Assembly (NCBI GenBank): GCA_037957365.1
Contig: JARHVA010002005.1
Location: 1,445,501 to 1,509,500, forward strand
DNA from: Torreya grandis
Taxonomy: Eukaryota; Streptophyta; Pinopsida; Cupressales; Taxaceae
Length of the DNA: 64,000 nt
Direction of reading: 5' to 3'
Shown: positions 63,370 through 64,000 of the stretch, one piece after another
How the letters are laid out: each line of letters begins with the position of its first letter
How positions within the stretch are numbered: the stretch's first letter is position 1
Translations under genes and position numbers: made by a program
The notes under the pieces: generated by a model
Database searches by the model: none
What the model saw: the letters and a program-made list of their open reading frames with translations, nothing else
Told to the model about the DNA's origin: nothing

Positions 63370-64000
63370 TTTAGACATGTGTATTTAGTATTAGACACCT
63401 GACAATATCATTATTTGACCTATCATTAGAATATATGACTTGTGCATACATGTATGACTCATGCACCCTATATACAAATTTTTATTCCCAATATTTTATC
63501 ATTCATATGAAATATATCCCTAATATGTTCCTAAAAGTTCTATTATCTTATGTAGGTTGTTATCATATTCCATGTTCTTATTTTCTCCATCCTAGACAAT
63601 GTTGGCAATAGTCGAACATTGTTGATTACCAATAGTGTTAGCCTTTTCTGGTAGTGTCTCAATTTATTAAAATGGCTAGGTCTAAAATTCAAATACCTCC
63701 TTTGCATCATCCCACACTTTTTTAATGTCGATTATGCAATAAAACTACCCAAAAAACCATCTATATATACACATCAAGTCTAATGTTGTTTCTATCTAGC
63801 ATTGCACTTGTACATTGAATAATAAATTTTCACATCCTTGAGGCACTATCCTAAAGCATATAAATTTGAAAACCCTTGAAGGAATAGTCCATAAGACAAA
63901 TCTAAACACATAAACTAAGGTTAAAGTTGCATATTGTCAAGTGTCAAAAGCCAAAGAGATGAATTGCATTCTAGCAAACCACTATTGAGCGCACATACAT
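63370..64000 (+). mobile_element. LTR (subfamily F), partial, runs off the window
   Basis: First 630 bp match 49,390-50,040. Starts TTTAGACATG after a polypurine-like tract. Its 3' end lies outside. Confidence 0.55.

Overview
This is AT-rich plant nuclear DNA with no intact gene. The longest open frame is 138 codons, and every coding stretch I can recognise is a broken piece of a transposable element. The families seen (Ty3/gypsy Tat/Ogre-type gag and protease, an L1-type LINE with a DUF4283 ORF1 and a zf-RVT/RNase H tail, long LTRs) together with the heavy decay and nesting point to a large-genome seed plant. A gymnosperm is plausible, but the sequence does not prove it. No rRNA, tRNA, CRISPR array, organelle insert or host exon structure was found.

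Layout. 0.3-2.0 kb: a LINE 3' fragment carrying an unrecognised protein. 3.5-4.3 kb: a degenerate satellite of about 150 bp. 4.8-6.95 kb: an unrecognised Lys-rich/coiled-coil pseudogene. 9.6-49.4 kb: minus-strand LTR elements. LTRs are recognised at 9,575-10,802, 19,439-20,766 (continuing at 28,658-28,676), 33,321-34,335, 42,235-43,065, 43,241-44,582 and 45,579-46,785. Gag/protease relics lie at 13.6-19.4 kb and 31.0-33.3 kb. 49.4-64 kb: the orientation flips, and plus-strand LTRs sit at 49,390-50,724, 53,913-54,273, 58,364-59,706, 60,492-61,766 and 63,370 to the window end, with a gag/protease relic at 55.2-57.0 kb. Neighbouring internal regions abut the same LTR, so the elements look chained.

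Two datable insertions interrupt the minus-strand elements. A 3,364-bp solo-LTR-like element (15,204-18,567, 5-bp target duplication) lies inside a gag gene, and skipping it restores the gag frame. A 7,880-bp LINE (20,767-28,646, 11-bp target duplication, A-tail) lies inside an LTR, and removing it restores the LTR to the length of its relatives.

The most interesting signals are: (1) a family of LTR elements encoding only gag and protease, with 1.4-3.3 kb between protease and 3' LTR and no recognisable reverse transcriptase or integrase; (2) a stem-loop followed by a G-rich GGGGGCAT motif conserved between five decayed copies, with the paired arms changing together; (3) a LINE that appears to carry a third ORF after its RNase H domain, repeated at the window's left end; and (4) several undescribed tandem arrays, including ten units of a 21-bp minisatellite just downstream of an LTR.
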